Source: Brevibacterium sediminis (lineage in GTDB: Bacteria > Actinomycetota > Actinomycetes > Actinomycetales > Brevibacteriaceae). Taken from it: a stretch of DNA of 64,000 nt. Both the position numbers and the translations under genes were made by a program. The stretch covers positions 62,001-126,000 of the forward strand of contig NZ_JABKDD010000003.1 in NCBI RefSeq assembly GCF_013623905.1, written 5' to 3'. The notes below the pieces were generated by a model. It saw only the letters and a program-made list of their open reading frames with translations. It made no database searches and was not told the origin of the DNA. Positions 8,223 to 15,597 of the stretch are shown one piece after another. Numbering within the stretch: position 1 is the stretch's first letter; every line of letters starts with the position of its first letter.

Positions 8223-9398
8223 TCAGCTGCCATCGGCGCGGAAGGTCAGCTGATCGGGGGCAGGCCACGTCGCCAGCACGGTCACATGTTCGTCCTCGTC
8301 GAGGATCTCGAAGCTGTTCGAGTAGCCCGCATAGTCTGACTCCTGTTCGAGGCCCTCGGGATGCAGCGTTCCCGGCACAGAGTCCTCGGGAAGATCCTCG
8401 GAGACCCTGAAATCTGAATCAGGCGAGCTGAACGAGATGGCGTCGAGATAGCCGTTGACGATGCTCAGACTCAGTTCCCTCTCAGCCGTCTCTCCCCCAT
8501 CTTGGTCCGCGCTGTGCCTGATCCCAACGACCGGGTATGTCTGCGTTGCCGGGACCACCCGCGGGGATGATGCTGCGGGGTAGACGTGGATGCTCTCGAT
8601 GTCTTCGTTCCTGATGATCTCGGCCAGCCGGTCGGGGTCCAGAATGATCGGCTCGTTTCCCGGATACTCAGCTCTCGGGTAGGTGACCCAGACGAAGAAG
8701 CGCGCGGTGTCGAGCTGCTCGGACACTGCCTCGGCGGTGGCTTGTGCGACGGGATGCGGCTGTGACAACAGGAGGTTCACCGACTCCCGGATGCGGGTGG
8801 GCAGTTCGATCTCGACCGGCGCGTAGTCGAAGTCCTCGACGTCGTCGGTCCATTTCTCGACCTTGTCGATGAGGACCGCTGTCACCGCGACGAGCCCGCC
8901 GTTGACGACGGCATTGAGACCTCGGCCGACGCCCGTCGGCAGTTTCGCATCGATAGCCTCCGCCAGCCGCTCCGTCAGCGGCCAGAGCGCCCATGAGGCC
9001 GCTCCCGCTGCTGCCGCGGTGACCGCATTGAGGAACGCCGGGGAAGTCACGCTCGCCTGTTCGTCCCACCAAGTATCCGCGGCGGCATCGCCGTCGAGTA
9101 CTCCGACGTCAGAGATGTGCGCAGGAGAGGAAGCATATCGGACGGGACCGCTCCCTCTGGTGGAGAAGGCTCCGAGGAATTCGTCGATGCCGCTCGATCC
9201 GCCCACCTTGCCGAGGAAGGCCCGGGACCCGGTGAGCCAGGTCAGGCCCGCATTGGCCAGGGCGGTTCCCGCTCTCAGGCCGGTCTGGCGTTCGGCGGAG
9301 ACGTCGCGGCGGCGCACCAGCGCGAGGGCGCCGGTGCCGAGTGCGGCAGCGGTACGGACGGTTCGGTGATGACGAAGGGGGATGACGGGAAGTCGCAT
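8223..9398 (-). CDS. Membrane-associated protein of unknown function
   Basis: I do not recognise a family. The 391-residue product starts with a basic, Ala-rich segment (residues 1-60) that could carry one hydrophobic helix near 15-28. A second hydrophobic region is at about 120-145 (Ala-rich) and a third at about 162-178. The rest (180-391) is soluble, acidic and rich in beta-type sequence, with a segment resembling an internal duplication of short beta units around 235-330. The start at 9398 has AAGGA only one base upstream of the ATG, too close to be ideal, so the true start may be slightly internal. It stands alone between def and msrA. Confidence 0.6.
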   Translation of the reverse strand: MRLPVIPLRHHRTVRTAAALGTGALALVRRRDVSAERQTGLRAGTALANAGLTWLTGSRAFLGKVGGSSGIDEFLGAFSTRGSGPVRYASSPAHISDVGVLDGDAAADTWWDEQASVTSPAFLNAVTAAAAGAASWALWPLTERLAEAIDAKLPTGVGRGLNAVVNGGLVAVTAVLIDKVEKWTDDVEDFDYAPVEIELPTRIRESVNLLLSQPHPVAQATAEAVSEQLDTARFFVWVTYPRAEYPGNEPIILDPDRLAEIIRNEDIESIHVYPAASSPRVVPATQTYPVVGIRHSADQDGGETAERELSLSIVNGYLDAISFSSPDSDFRVSEDLPEDSVPGTLHPEGLEQESDYAGYSNSFEILDEDEHVTVLATWPAPDQLTFRADGS

Positions 9399-9485
9399 GT
9401 CCTTATCGAAACATGCCCGCCTGTGACGCAGATGAGAGCGGTCAACAGTCTCGGCGGTATCCGGACCGGCGACCGCGGCGGAGGT

Positions 9486-10151
9486 TCACATCACCATGCC
9501 CGAAGGCAAGGAGAAGCCGAGTTCTGCGGCGGCCTTCTGTGTCGAGGGCTGGTGCCAGAACTTCGCCACGGATTCGTTCGTCGCCAGGGATCGCATCTCG
9601 GCTTTGTCGAGGAAGAGGATCCCGGATAGGTGGTCGGTCTCGTGGGCGACGATGCGCGCCGACCAGCCGGAGACCTCCTCGGCGATGGGGTCGCCCTGCA
9701 GGTCGATGCCCGTCAATGCGATGTTGCGGGGGCGGGCCACGACGGCTTGGTAGCCGGGGATCGACAGACATCCTTCATAGAAGGCGACGTCCTCACCTCC
9801 GGCGCGTTCGCAGCCCGCGTTGAGGACCACCCTCAGCGGCATCGGCTCCCGTTGCCGGACCTTCGCGACCTCGGGATCACGGGCACCAGGATCTTCGGCG
9901 ACGAACATCGACAGGCCGATGCCCACCTGCGGGGCGGCAAGGCCGACTCCCGGGGCGGCGAGCATGGTCGCTCGCATCACCTCGGCGAGCTGCTCGAGCT
10001 CGGCGTCGTCGACCTGCCCGTCGAAAGGGCGGGTCTGGGACCGGAGGACCGGGTTCCCTGCCTCGACGATGGGCGCGGTCCCGTCCCCCGTCTCTGCGGC
10101 GGTGAGGACGGCACGGATCTGGTCGGCGATGAGCGCATCGGAGACGTTCAC
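9486..10151 (-). CDS. def: Peptide deformylase
   Basis: Metalloenzyme that removes the formyl group from nascent proteins. The 221 residues contain all three motifs: GVGLAAPQVG at 68-77, EGCLS at 126-130 (Cys128 metal ligand) and HETDH at 170-174. An N-terminal extension of about 30 residues and a short C-terminal tail are typical of actinobacterial type-III-like or duplicated deformylases. It starts with GTG at 10151, preceded by GAGGGA, 13 bases below the citE stop. Being away from fmt, it may be a second deformylase rather than the main one. Confidence 0.94.
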   Translation of the reverse strand: MNVSDALIADQIRAVLTAAETGDGTAPIVEAGNPVLRSQTRPFDGQVDDAELEQLAEVMRATMLAAPGVGLAAPQVGIGLSMFVAEDPGARDPEVAKVRQREPMPLRVVLNAGCERAGGEDVAFYEGCLSIPGYQAVVARPRNIALTGIDLQGDPIAEEVSGWSARIVAHETDHLSGILFLDKAEMRSLATNESVAKFWHQPSTQKAAAELGFSLPSGMVM

Positions 10152-10164
10152 GAGGTGGTGTCCC

Positions 10165-10980
10165 TCAGTTCGCGCGGGCGACGATGAGTTCGGCGTGCTT
10201 GAGCAGCGGGGCGTCGATCATCTTGCCCTCGAAGGAGAATGCGCCCTTCTCCGTCTTCGCCAGGTCGAGCACGGACCGCGCCCAGGTCAGCTGTTCGTCG
10301 CTGGGGCGGAAGGCGTCGCGGACGACGGGCACGTGGTTGGGGTGGATGGAGACCTTGCCGGAGAACCCCGACTGTACGGCGTCTTCGGCCTCGGCTGCCA
10401 GTCCTTCGAGGTTCGGGATGTCCGCCCAGATCGAGTCGAGCGCGAACTTGCGATGGGCCCGAGCGGCGAGGAGGGTCTGACTGCGCACATGCTTGGCCAC
10501 CTCCCGGTAGCCGCCATCGGCCCTGCGGGAGGAGCCTCCGCCGAGGTCGGCGATGAGATCCTCCGAACCCCACATCAGCGCATAGACATTCGGCGCAGCG
10601 GCGATCTCGGCGACGTTGACGGCTCCGAGCGCGGTTTCGATGAGCGCGATGACCTGGAACCCGGACAGGATCGACACATCAGATGCAAGCTCCGCCTTCG
10701 GCAGCATCACGGCCGTGTACTCGGTGCGCGCGAGCATCTTCAGATCTTCGCCGAGGTGGCCCGAATCGTGGGAGTTCACCCGCACGACCGTGCGGGTCGG
10801 GTCGAGCGGGAAGTCGACGATGGACTCCCGTGCGGCAGCTTTGTCGGCCTCGTTGACGGCGTCTTCGAGGTCGAGGATGACGATATCCGAGCGTTCGGCT
10901 GCTTTCGTGTACCGATCGGGACGATCGCCGGGGACGAAGAGCCAGGCGGGTTTGAACTCGAGGGACATATGGGGGCTCAC
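10165..10980 (-). CDS. CitE-like acyl-CoA lyase (HpcH/HpaI aldolase family)
   Basis: TIM-barrel lyase that splits 3-hydroxyacyl-CoA thioesters such as citramalyl-CoA or (R)-HMG-CoA to acetyl-CoA plus a keto acid. The 271 residues carry LFVPGDRPDR (14-23), the metal-ligand regions LDLEDAV (37-43) and LIETALGAVN, and GSEDLIADLG. The GTG start at 10980 overlaps the MaoC stop by four bases. In M. tuberculosis the equivalent pair Rv2499c-Rv2498c works in leucine and itaconate breakdown and adjoins fadE19-accA1-accD1; here those partners lie 5.7 kb away on the same strand. That functional assignment is by analogy. Confidence 0.88.
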   Translation of the reverse strand: MSPHMSLEFKPAWLFVPGDRPDRYTKAAERSDIVILDLEDAVNEADKAAARESIVDFPLDPTRTVVRVNSHDSGHLGEDLKMLARTEYTAVMLPKAELASDVSILSGFQVIALIETALGAVNVAEIAAAPNVYALMWGSEDLIADLGGGSSRRADGGYREVAKHVRSQTLLAARAHRKFALDSIWADIPNLEGLAAEAEDAVQSGFSGKVSIHPNHVPVVRDAFRPSDEQLTWARSVLDLAKTEKGAFSFEGKMIDAPLLKHAELIVARAN

Positions 10981-11507
10981 TTTCCGGTGTCGGTCTGATC
11001 GGCGGTGTCGGCGGCGGACTTCGCCGCCGTGGACTCGTGGCTGGAGTCGAACATCATCGCCTGGCGCACGGCCTTCGCGACGAGTTTGCCGTGCTGGTTG
11101 TAGCCGCGGTGTTCGAAGGTGACGATGCCCTGGCCCGGACGGGACTTCGAATCGCGTTTGTCGAGGATCGTCGTCTCTGCGTAGAGAGTGTCGCCGTGGA
11201 ACATCGGTGCCGGGAAGCTGACCTCGGAGAAACCGAGGTTTCCGACTGTCGTTCCCTGCGTCAGCTGGGACACGGACAGACCGATGAGGGTGGCCAGGGT
11301 GAACATCGAGTTGACGAGGCGCTCGCCGAAGGGTTCGGTAGCCGACCAGGCCGCGTCGAGGTGCAGGGCCTGGGTATTCATCGTCACGGCCGTGAACAGG
11401 GTGTTGTCCGCTTCGGTGACTGTGCGGCCCGGTGCGTGCTTATAGGTGGCGCCGACTTCCATCTCGTCCAGCCACAGACCTCGTTGTGCAATGACCTTGT
11501 CACTCAT
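10977..11507 (-). CDS. MaoC-family (R)-specific enoyl-CoA hydratase-like protein
   Basis: Hot-dog-fold dehydratase of 176 residues. It keeps the MaoC signature around 33-52 (TEADNTLFTAVTMNTQALH), where Asp and His act as the catalytic pair, and the later block FSEVSFPAPMFHGDTLYAET. Members hydrate 2-enoyl-CoA; in mycobacteria the neighbour of CitE is assigned as an itaconyl/mesaconyl-type or methylglutaconyl-type hydratase. It is first in the two-gene maoC-citE transcript. The last 20 residues are a Ser/Thr/Asp/Ala tail not needed for the fold. Confidence 0.88.
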   Translation of the reverse strand: MSDKVIAQRGLWLDEMEVGATYKHAPGRTVTEADNTLFTAVTMNTQALHLDAAWSATEPFGERLVNSMFTLATLIGLSVSQLTQGTTVGNLGFSEVSFPAPMFHGDTLYAETTILDKRDSKSRPGQGIVTFEHRGYNQHGKLVAKAVRQAMMFDSSHESTAAKSAADTADQTDTGK

Positions 11508-11592
11508 GTAACGCTCCTCACTCGTCGTGATTTGAGTTTATCGCCATTCACCGGACCCCTGCGACCCGGGGGTCGGTAGGATCGAGCACACC

Positions 11593-12252
11593 ATGGTCAT
11601 CACACGATCCCTCTTCGTCGTCACCCACCCGGAGGCCCGACACCATCTCGAGGCCCGGGTCGGCGGGTGGCACGATTCCGAGCTCACCGTCCGCGGCGAA
11701 CTCCAAGCCGATCGCATCGCCGCCGAACTGCGGTCGCGGATCCCGACGGCCGCCTCCGCGCCGGTATTCACCTCTGATCTCAAACGGACGCGCAGGACCG
11801 CCGAAGTGATCGCCGATCGGCTCGGCACGCGCGCAATCGACCACCCGGGTCTGCGCGAGAAGTCGTACGGAGTCGCGGAGGGACGGGAGCAGTCCTGGCT
11901 GGACGCGCGCTTCATCTTCCCACCCGTGCCCGACGACGCCTTCGACCACACGATGCGCCTCGATCATGCCGAAGGCATCGACGGCGCGGAGACGCGACGC
12001 GAGGCCGGTGCTCGGATATACGCCGCGGTCGGCGAGATCCTCACGCAGCGAGCCTCGCACCAGGTGGTCGTCACCCACGGCTTCGCCCACACGTTCGTCA
12101 TCGGTCGGTGGCTCGAACTGCCTCTCGAGGCGATGGGGCGGGCGACGTTCGCCGCGCATTCCGGGTGCATCACCGAACTGACCGAGGACGATCGGTTCGG
12201 CAATCGGACCCTGCGGTCGCTCGCTGCGGTGGACCACCTCGGCGATGCCTGA
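11593..12252 (+). CDS. Histidine phosphatase superfamily protein (THPE variant)
   Basis: Phosphoglycerate-mutase-like fold, 219 residues. The catalytic His lies in VVTHPEARHH (9-18) rather than the usual RHGE, so Pro and Glu follow the phosphorylated His. Supporting motifs are LTVRGELQA, TSDLKRTRRTAEVI (Arg pocket) and the second active His in VVTHGFAHT (about 153-161). The altered RHG box occurs in a recognisable actinobacterial subgroup. It is transcribed divergently from maoC-citE. A TAGGAT -10-like box ends ten bases before the ATG and no ribosome site is evident, so the transcript may have almost no leader. Substrate unknown. Confidence 0.85.
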   Translation: MVITRSLFVVTHPEARHHLEARVGGWHDSELTVRGELQADRIAAELRSRIPTAASAPVFTSDLKRTRRTAEVIADRLGTRAIDHPGLREKSYGVAEGREQSWLDARFIFPPVPDDAFDHTMRLDHAEGIDGAETRREAGARIYAAVGEILTQRASHQVVVTHGFAHTFVIGRWLELPLEAMGRATFAAHSGCITELTEDDRFGNRTLRSLAAVDHLGDA

Positions 12253-12284
12253 GGCGGTCCACCGCCGTGATCAGTCGGCACCGG

Positions 12285-12797
12285 TCAGGACCCGAGCTCT
12301 GTACCGAGTTCGTTGAAGGCCGATGACCATCCGTCGTAGGCACTGGCGTCTTCACCCGAGTCATTGGGCAGGCCGGTCAGCGTGAACGTCATGCGAGTGC
12401 GGTCGGCGCCGATCTCCTCAAGTGCGACGCTGACGCGCGGGGCATCGTCGACCTCGCCGGGACTTCCCCAAGTGAAGTCGAGGCGGACGGGCTCGTCGAT
12501 GTGAAGGTACTTCCCGGCGGTCGGGAACTCCTGCCCCGTATCGGGTATGCGCATCGTATAGGTGTATTCGCCGCCGACCCGCAGGTCGACGGATACGGAT
12601 TCGCGTGGAGTGACCAGCGTTTCGGGGTGGAACCAGCGGGCCATGACGTCCGGGTTCGTCCAGGCTTCCCAGACGCGGGCGCGCGGGGCGGCGAATTCGC
12701 GGACGATGGTGAATCCGGGTTCTCCCGCCTGTGCGCTGTTGGGATCGGTCGCGGTGTTGGCTGTGGTGTCTGTGGTGGCTGTGTTCTCGGCGTTCAT
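12285..12797 (-). CDS. SRPBCC (AHSA1/START-like) domain protein
   Basis: A 170-residue protein with one Bet v1-like cavity domain from about residue 25 (FTIVREFAAPRARVWEAWT). It has the AHSA1 features MARWFHP, GGEYTYTMR and a closing GWSSAFNELG. The first 25 residues are Thr/Ala/Asn-rich and probably disordered. The reading frame stays open to 12983, but AAGGAGGAG seven bases before the ATG at 12797 fixes the start. It lies downstream of an ArsR gene, a common pairing in which the regulator controls the SRPBCC gene; ligand unknown. Confidence 0.88.
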   Translation of the reverse strand: MNAENTATTDTTANTATDPNSAQAGEPGFTIVREFAAPRARVWEAWTNPDVMARWFHPETLVTPRESVSVDLRVGGEYTYTMRIPDTGQEFPTAGKYLHIDEPVRLDFTWGSPGEVDDAPRVSVALEEIGADRTRMTFTLTGLPNDSGEDASAYDGWSSAFNELGTELGS

Positions 12798-12823
12798 CGC
12801 TGTTCTCCTCCTTGAGTCTTGCA

Positions 12824-12856
12824 TGATGTCTGCGTCATACGTGATGTCTGCGTCAT
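12824..12856. repeat. Two tandem 15-bp direct repeats between ArsR and SRPBCC genes
   Basis: TGATGTCTGCGTCAT occurs at 12824-12838 and again at 12842-12856, an 18-bp period. It sits just upstream of the SRPBCC ribosome site and just past the ArsR stop. It could be a regulator-binding direct repeat or a recent slippage duplication. The spacing is close to two helical turns. Confidence 0.6.
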
Positions 12857-12880
12857 TCGGTACGTCGTTGATGTCGATAG

Positions 12881-13243
12881 TCAGTCCGCAGTTCGATCTG
12901 TGGTCGACGGGTCGGTCGTCGATGTATCGGTGGGCACCTCCTCGGCGAGGATGCGGTCGAGGCTGTCGAAGCGCTGCTGCCATTCGTCGTGGGCCGCCTG
13001 CAGCCAGCCGGCGGCCTCGGTGAGGGCATCGGCGTTGAGTGCGACGATGCGCTGCTGCGCGGATTTCGATCGGGTGATCAGCCCCGCCGTCTCGAGCACC
13101 TTGAGGTGCTGGGAGACCGCGGAACGACTGATCGGCAGCGGCTCCGCGAGCTCACCGGCGGTCTTGTCTCCCCCGCGCAGACGATCGATGATCGCCCGAC
13201 GCGTCGGATCGGCAAGCGCCGCGAAGACGTGATCCATACTCAT
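12881..13243 (-). CDS. ArsR-family winged-helix transcriptional regulator
   Basis: A 120-residue repressor-type protein. The winged helix spans about 3-90 with the recognition helix in SRSAVSQHLKVLETAGL (39-55). No metal-binding Cys cluster is visible, so this is the non-metal subgroup (opening MDHVFAALADPTRRAIIDRL) that usually partners an SRPBCC gene, as here. The last 20 residues are Thr/Asp-rich. AAGGGGA lies seven bases before the ATG at 13243. The leader carries the palindrome CTTAATTAAG at 13255-13264 with a further TTTAAG at 13244-13249, a candidate self-operator. Confidence 0.92.
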   Translation of the reverse strand: MSMDHVFAALADPTRRAIIDRLRGGDKTAGELAEPLPISRSAVSQHLKVLETAGLITRSKSAQQRIVALNADALTEAAGWLQAAHDEWQQRFDSLDRILAEEVPTDTSTTDPSTTDRTAD

Positions 13244-13275
13244 TTAAGCATCCCCTTAATTAAGTGATTACTACA
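13244..13275 (-). promoter_or_regulatory. ArsR leader with TTAA-rich palindrome (candidate operator)
   Basis: An AT-rich island in GC-rich surroundings. It holds the perfect palindrome CTTAATTAAG (13255-13264) overlapping the ribosome site of the ArsR gene, and a nearby CTTAAA half-like element. Position over the translation start suits autorepression. The assignment is inferred from symmetry and location only. Confidence 0.5.
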
Positions 13276-13426
13276 ATACACTTTTCGACCGCTCCGTCAA
13301 GGGGGCTCTGGGACGATCCGCAAAGGGGTACGGCACCACCCCGGATCGGACTTCTCAGCACACTTGCGCCCAACCCGACTAGGCTGGAAGCAGCCGCTTC
13401 GGCCCACCCCGAGCTCGAGGAGAGAC

Positions 13427-14248
13427 ATGGATCGCGATTCGATCGACTGCTGGCTGACCGATATGGACGGTGTCCTGGTCAAGGAGAACAATCCTCTGCC
13501 GGGAGCCGCAGAGCTGCTCGCCCAGTGGCGTCAGGCCGATATCCCCTACCTGGTGCTGACGAACAACTCCATCTACACCGCTCGTGATCTCTCCGCCCGG
13601 CTGCGCTCGAACGGGCTCGACGTCCCCGAGTCGAACATCTGGACCTCTGCGATGGCCACTGCGGATTTCCTGTCCAATCAGGTCGAGCACGGCACGGCCT
13701 ATGTCGTCGGCGAGGCGGGGCTGACCACGGCGATCCACGAGGCCGGGTTCGTCATGACCGAGCACGACCCGGACTTCGTCGTCGTCGGCGAGACCCATTC
13801 ATATTCGTTCGAGGCGATCACGAAGGCGATCCGCCTCATCGACGCCGGCTCCCGCTTCATCGTCACGAACCCCGACGCCACCGGTCCCTCCCCCGAGGGC
13901 GTCCTGCCTGCCACCGGCGCCATCGCCGCTCTCATCACGAAGGCGACGAACCGCGAACCCTACGTCGTGGGCAAGCCCAACCCGATGATGTTCCGCTCGG
14001 CCCTGAATAGGATCGGCGCCCATTCGATGAGCACCGCAATGATCGGCGACCGCATGGACACCGACATCATCGCGGGCATGGAAGCGGGCATGCACACGGT
14101 CCTCGTGCTGTCGGGAATCTCCACCGCCGAGGATGTCCGCCGCTTTCCGTTCCGACCCAACGAGATCGTCGACGGCGTCCACAATCTGCTGGACGTGCCG
14201 CTGGAGAGCCGCGGCGACCTCGGCCCCGACCCCACGGGTTCCGCCTGA
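13427..14248 (+). CDS. HAD-IIA family phosphatase (NagD-like)
   Basis: Haloacid-dehalogenase phosphatase of 273 residues, close to the NagD/PGP size. The nucleophile motif is TDMDGVLV (Asp12, Asp14). Motif II is LTNNS, then comes the class-IIA cap, and motif III/IV are KPNP and GDRMDTDI. This subgroup hydrolyses sugar phosphates, phosphoglycolate-like or nucleotide substrates; the exact one cannot be read. The frame is open from 13364, but GAGGAGAG seven bases before the ATG at 13427 sets the start. A long palindrome follows the stop codon and should end the transcript. Confidence 0.9.
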   Translation: MDRDSIDCWLTDMDGVLVKENNPLPGAAELLAQWRQADIPYLVLTNNSIYTARDLSARLRSNGLDVPESNIWTSAMATADFLSNQVEHGTAYVVGEAGLTTAIHEAGFVMTEHDPDFVVVGETHSYSFEAITKAIRLIDAGSRFIVTNPDATGPSPEGVLPATGAIAALITKATNREPYVVGKPNPMMFRSALNRIGAHSMSTAMIGDRMDTDIIAGMEAGMHTVLVLSGISTAEDVRRFPFRPNEIVDGVHNLLDVPLESRGDLGPDPTGSA

Positions 14249-14300
14249 GGCACGCACTCCTTCGCCGAGAGACAGGGGGCATGCACCCCGGGCCGCCCAG

Positions 14301-14360
14301 AAACGGGCTGAGTGTCGAAACACGGGTGTACGCACCCGTGTTTCGGCACTCAGCCCGTTT
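14301..14360 (+). terminator. 28-bp inverted repeat (copy A), terminator of the HAD gene
   Basis: Arms 14301-14328 and 14333-14360 pair over 28 positions with one G:T-type mismatch; the loop is TACG. The right arm runs into TTTTT, as in an intrinsic terminator. The outer half (AAACGGGCTGAGTGTCGA) is the same as in the inverted repeat at 15480-15539, on the far side of the next gene, so the two form a repeat family. Confidence 0.8.
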
Positions 14361-14439
14361 TTCGATGGAGCCGGCGACCTTGCAACCCAGCACAGGCCCG
14401 TGCTGCATCAATCCCTTCACCTTCGCCGTCGCCGAAGCT

Positions 14440-14518
14440 GCACCATCTGACCACACAAATAAACCACGTTTAATAGTATTTGCTTGCATTTGGCATATTT
14501 TAAGATCATCCTTGATAG
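14440..14518 (+). promoter_or_regulatory. AT-rich promoter region of the AbiEi-like gene
   Basis: About 80 bases of markedly lower GC than the surroundings. TTGCAT near 14486 and TATTTT/TTTAAG near 14500 resemble -35 and -10 elements. No convincing ribosome site precedes the ATG at 14519. The abrupt composition change supports recent acquisition of the following gene. Confidence 0.45.
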
Positions 14519-15490
14519 ATGTTCCAAGTGCTGACAGCGCAACAGCTCCGTGGACTCGGCATGTCCCGCAGACAGTTGGCCGACGCCAAACGATGCTGCC
14601 TGCGCCTAGTCAGGAAGGGTCACTACGTGATCCGCAAGTCGTGTGATGATAGCCATCACGGACCCATCCGCGGTCTTTCCACGGATCACGACACTTCGTT
14701 TCCAAAAACCTTCGGAGATCTGCGGGACGAAGCCGAGGAGCTGCGGGTCCAGATCGCATGCCGCCTCGGTGAGCTTCTGCCGGGAGATGTGTTCTCTAAT
14801 GTTTCGGCCGCGCTCATCCACTGTCTTGACCCCGCTGTGCTCGAATCGTCGAAAGTCGAGATCTCCAGGAACTCCCCTACCCGCAACTACGACGGCGTGT
14901 TCATCTACTCGCGCAGACTTCCACCGGAACAGGTCTCATCCGAGTTCGCCTATCCGGTCACCACTCTGCCCAGGACTCTGGCTGACGTTGCTCTTGACCG
15001 TTCGCTCGAAGTTTCTGTACCGCTCATCTCTCAAGCACTCCGTTCGGGAGAGGTGGACCGGGCAGACATCACCGATCTGTTGGCGAAAGGGCAACGCGGA
15101 CGCCGAAGAGCCCTCTTGGCCGTTGATCTCTCGAGCGCCGAATATGAATCTCCAGCCGAGGCGGTCTGCGCAGTGAAGTTCCATCGCTTCGGAGTAACCG
15201 GAATGGTCCCGCAGGTCGACACGTTCACAGAGTCGGGCAAGTTCATCGGACGCAATGACTTTCGGCACAAGTCCGCTGCTGTCGCAGTGGAAGTCCACGG
15301 TCTCGGCAAGTTCTATCTCAACCCTCACGGCCCTGATGAGGCGGCCAAATTGAGTCATCAGCGCAATATGGATCTTCTCAACGCCGGCTTCAAGGTCTTC
15401 AACCTGAGCTTCGGCGACCTCTTCAGACCTCGCATCTTCGCTGCGATCGAGCGGGCCATCGAGACGACTGATCAGCGAAAAACGGGCTGA
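14519..15490 (+). CDS. AbiEi-like antitoxin-domain protein with C-terminal nuclease-like fold
   Basis: A 323-residue member of the common actinobacterial group annotated as type IV toxin-antitoxin AbiEi-family domain proteins. The N-terminus (about 1-55, LTAQQLRGLGMSRRQL) looks like the AbiEi winged helix. The middle is helical. The C-terminus (about 213-315: YESPAEAVCAVKFHRFG, later AVEVHGLGKFYL and a closing NLSFGDLF) matches the Vsr/DUF559-like endonuclease arrangement of that group. No AbiEii toxin gene is adjacent, so a toxin-antitoxin role is not shown. Upstream DNA is AT-rich, the gene is bracketed by two related palindromes, and its stop codon lies inside the downstream one. Confidence 0.75.
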   Translation: MFQVLTAQQLRGLGMSRRQLADAKRCCLRLVRKGHYVIRKSCDDSHHGPIRGLSTDHDTSFPKTFGDLRDEAEELRVQIACRLGELLPGDVFSNVSAALIHCLDPAVLESSKVEISRNSPTRNYDGVFIYSRRLPPEQVSSEFAYPVTTLPRTLADVALDRSLEVSVPLISQALRSGEVDRADITDLLAKGQRGRRRALLAVDLSSAEYESPAEAVCAVKFHRFGVTGMVPQVDTFTESGKFIGRNDFRHKSAAVAVEVHGLGKFYLNPHGPDEAAKLSHQRNMDLLNAGFKVFNLSFGDLFRPRIFAAIERAIETTDQRKTG

Positions 15491-15539
15491 GTGTCGAGAC
15501 ACGGGCGCGCACGTGCGTTTCTCGACACTCAGCCCGTTT
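15480..15539. terminator. 24-bp inverted repeat (copy B) overlapping the AbiEi-like stop
   Basis: Arms 15480-15503 and 15516-15539 pair with a single mismatch around a 12-base loop that contains GCACGTGC. The left arm supplies the TGA stop codon of the preceding gene. Its outer sequence matches copy A at 14301-14360. It probably terminates the AbiEi-like transcript and the convergent cls transcript. Confidence 0.78.
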
Positions 15540-15585
15540 CTCGGCGAAGCAGCCGTGCCGCTGCCCGTTTCTCGGCGAAGCAGCC
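15532..15585. repeat. 23-bp direct repeat beside palindrome copy B
   Basis: A 23-base unit beginning GCCCGTTTCTCGGCGAAGCA occurs at 15532-15554 and 15563-15585. The first unit overlaps the right arm of the palindrome; the second lies just before the cls stop codon. This looks like a local duplication of one palindrome edge. Confidence 0.7.
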
Positions 15586-15597
15586 TCCCCAGCCCGC

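Noticed and set aside
14519-15490. Complete type IV toxin-antitoxin system
   Set aside because: Only the AbiEi-like protein is present; no AbiEii nucleotidyltransferase-type toxin frame lies on either side.
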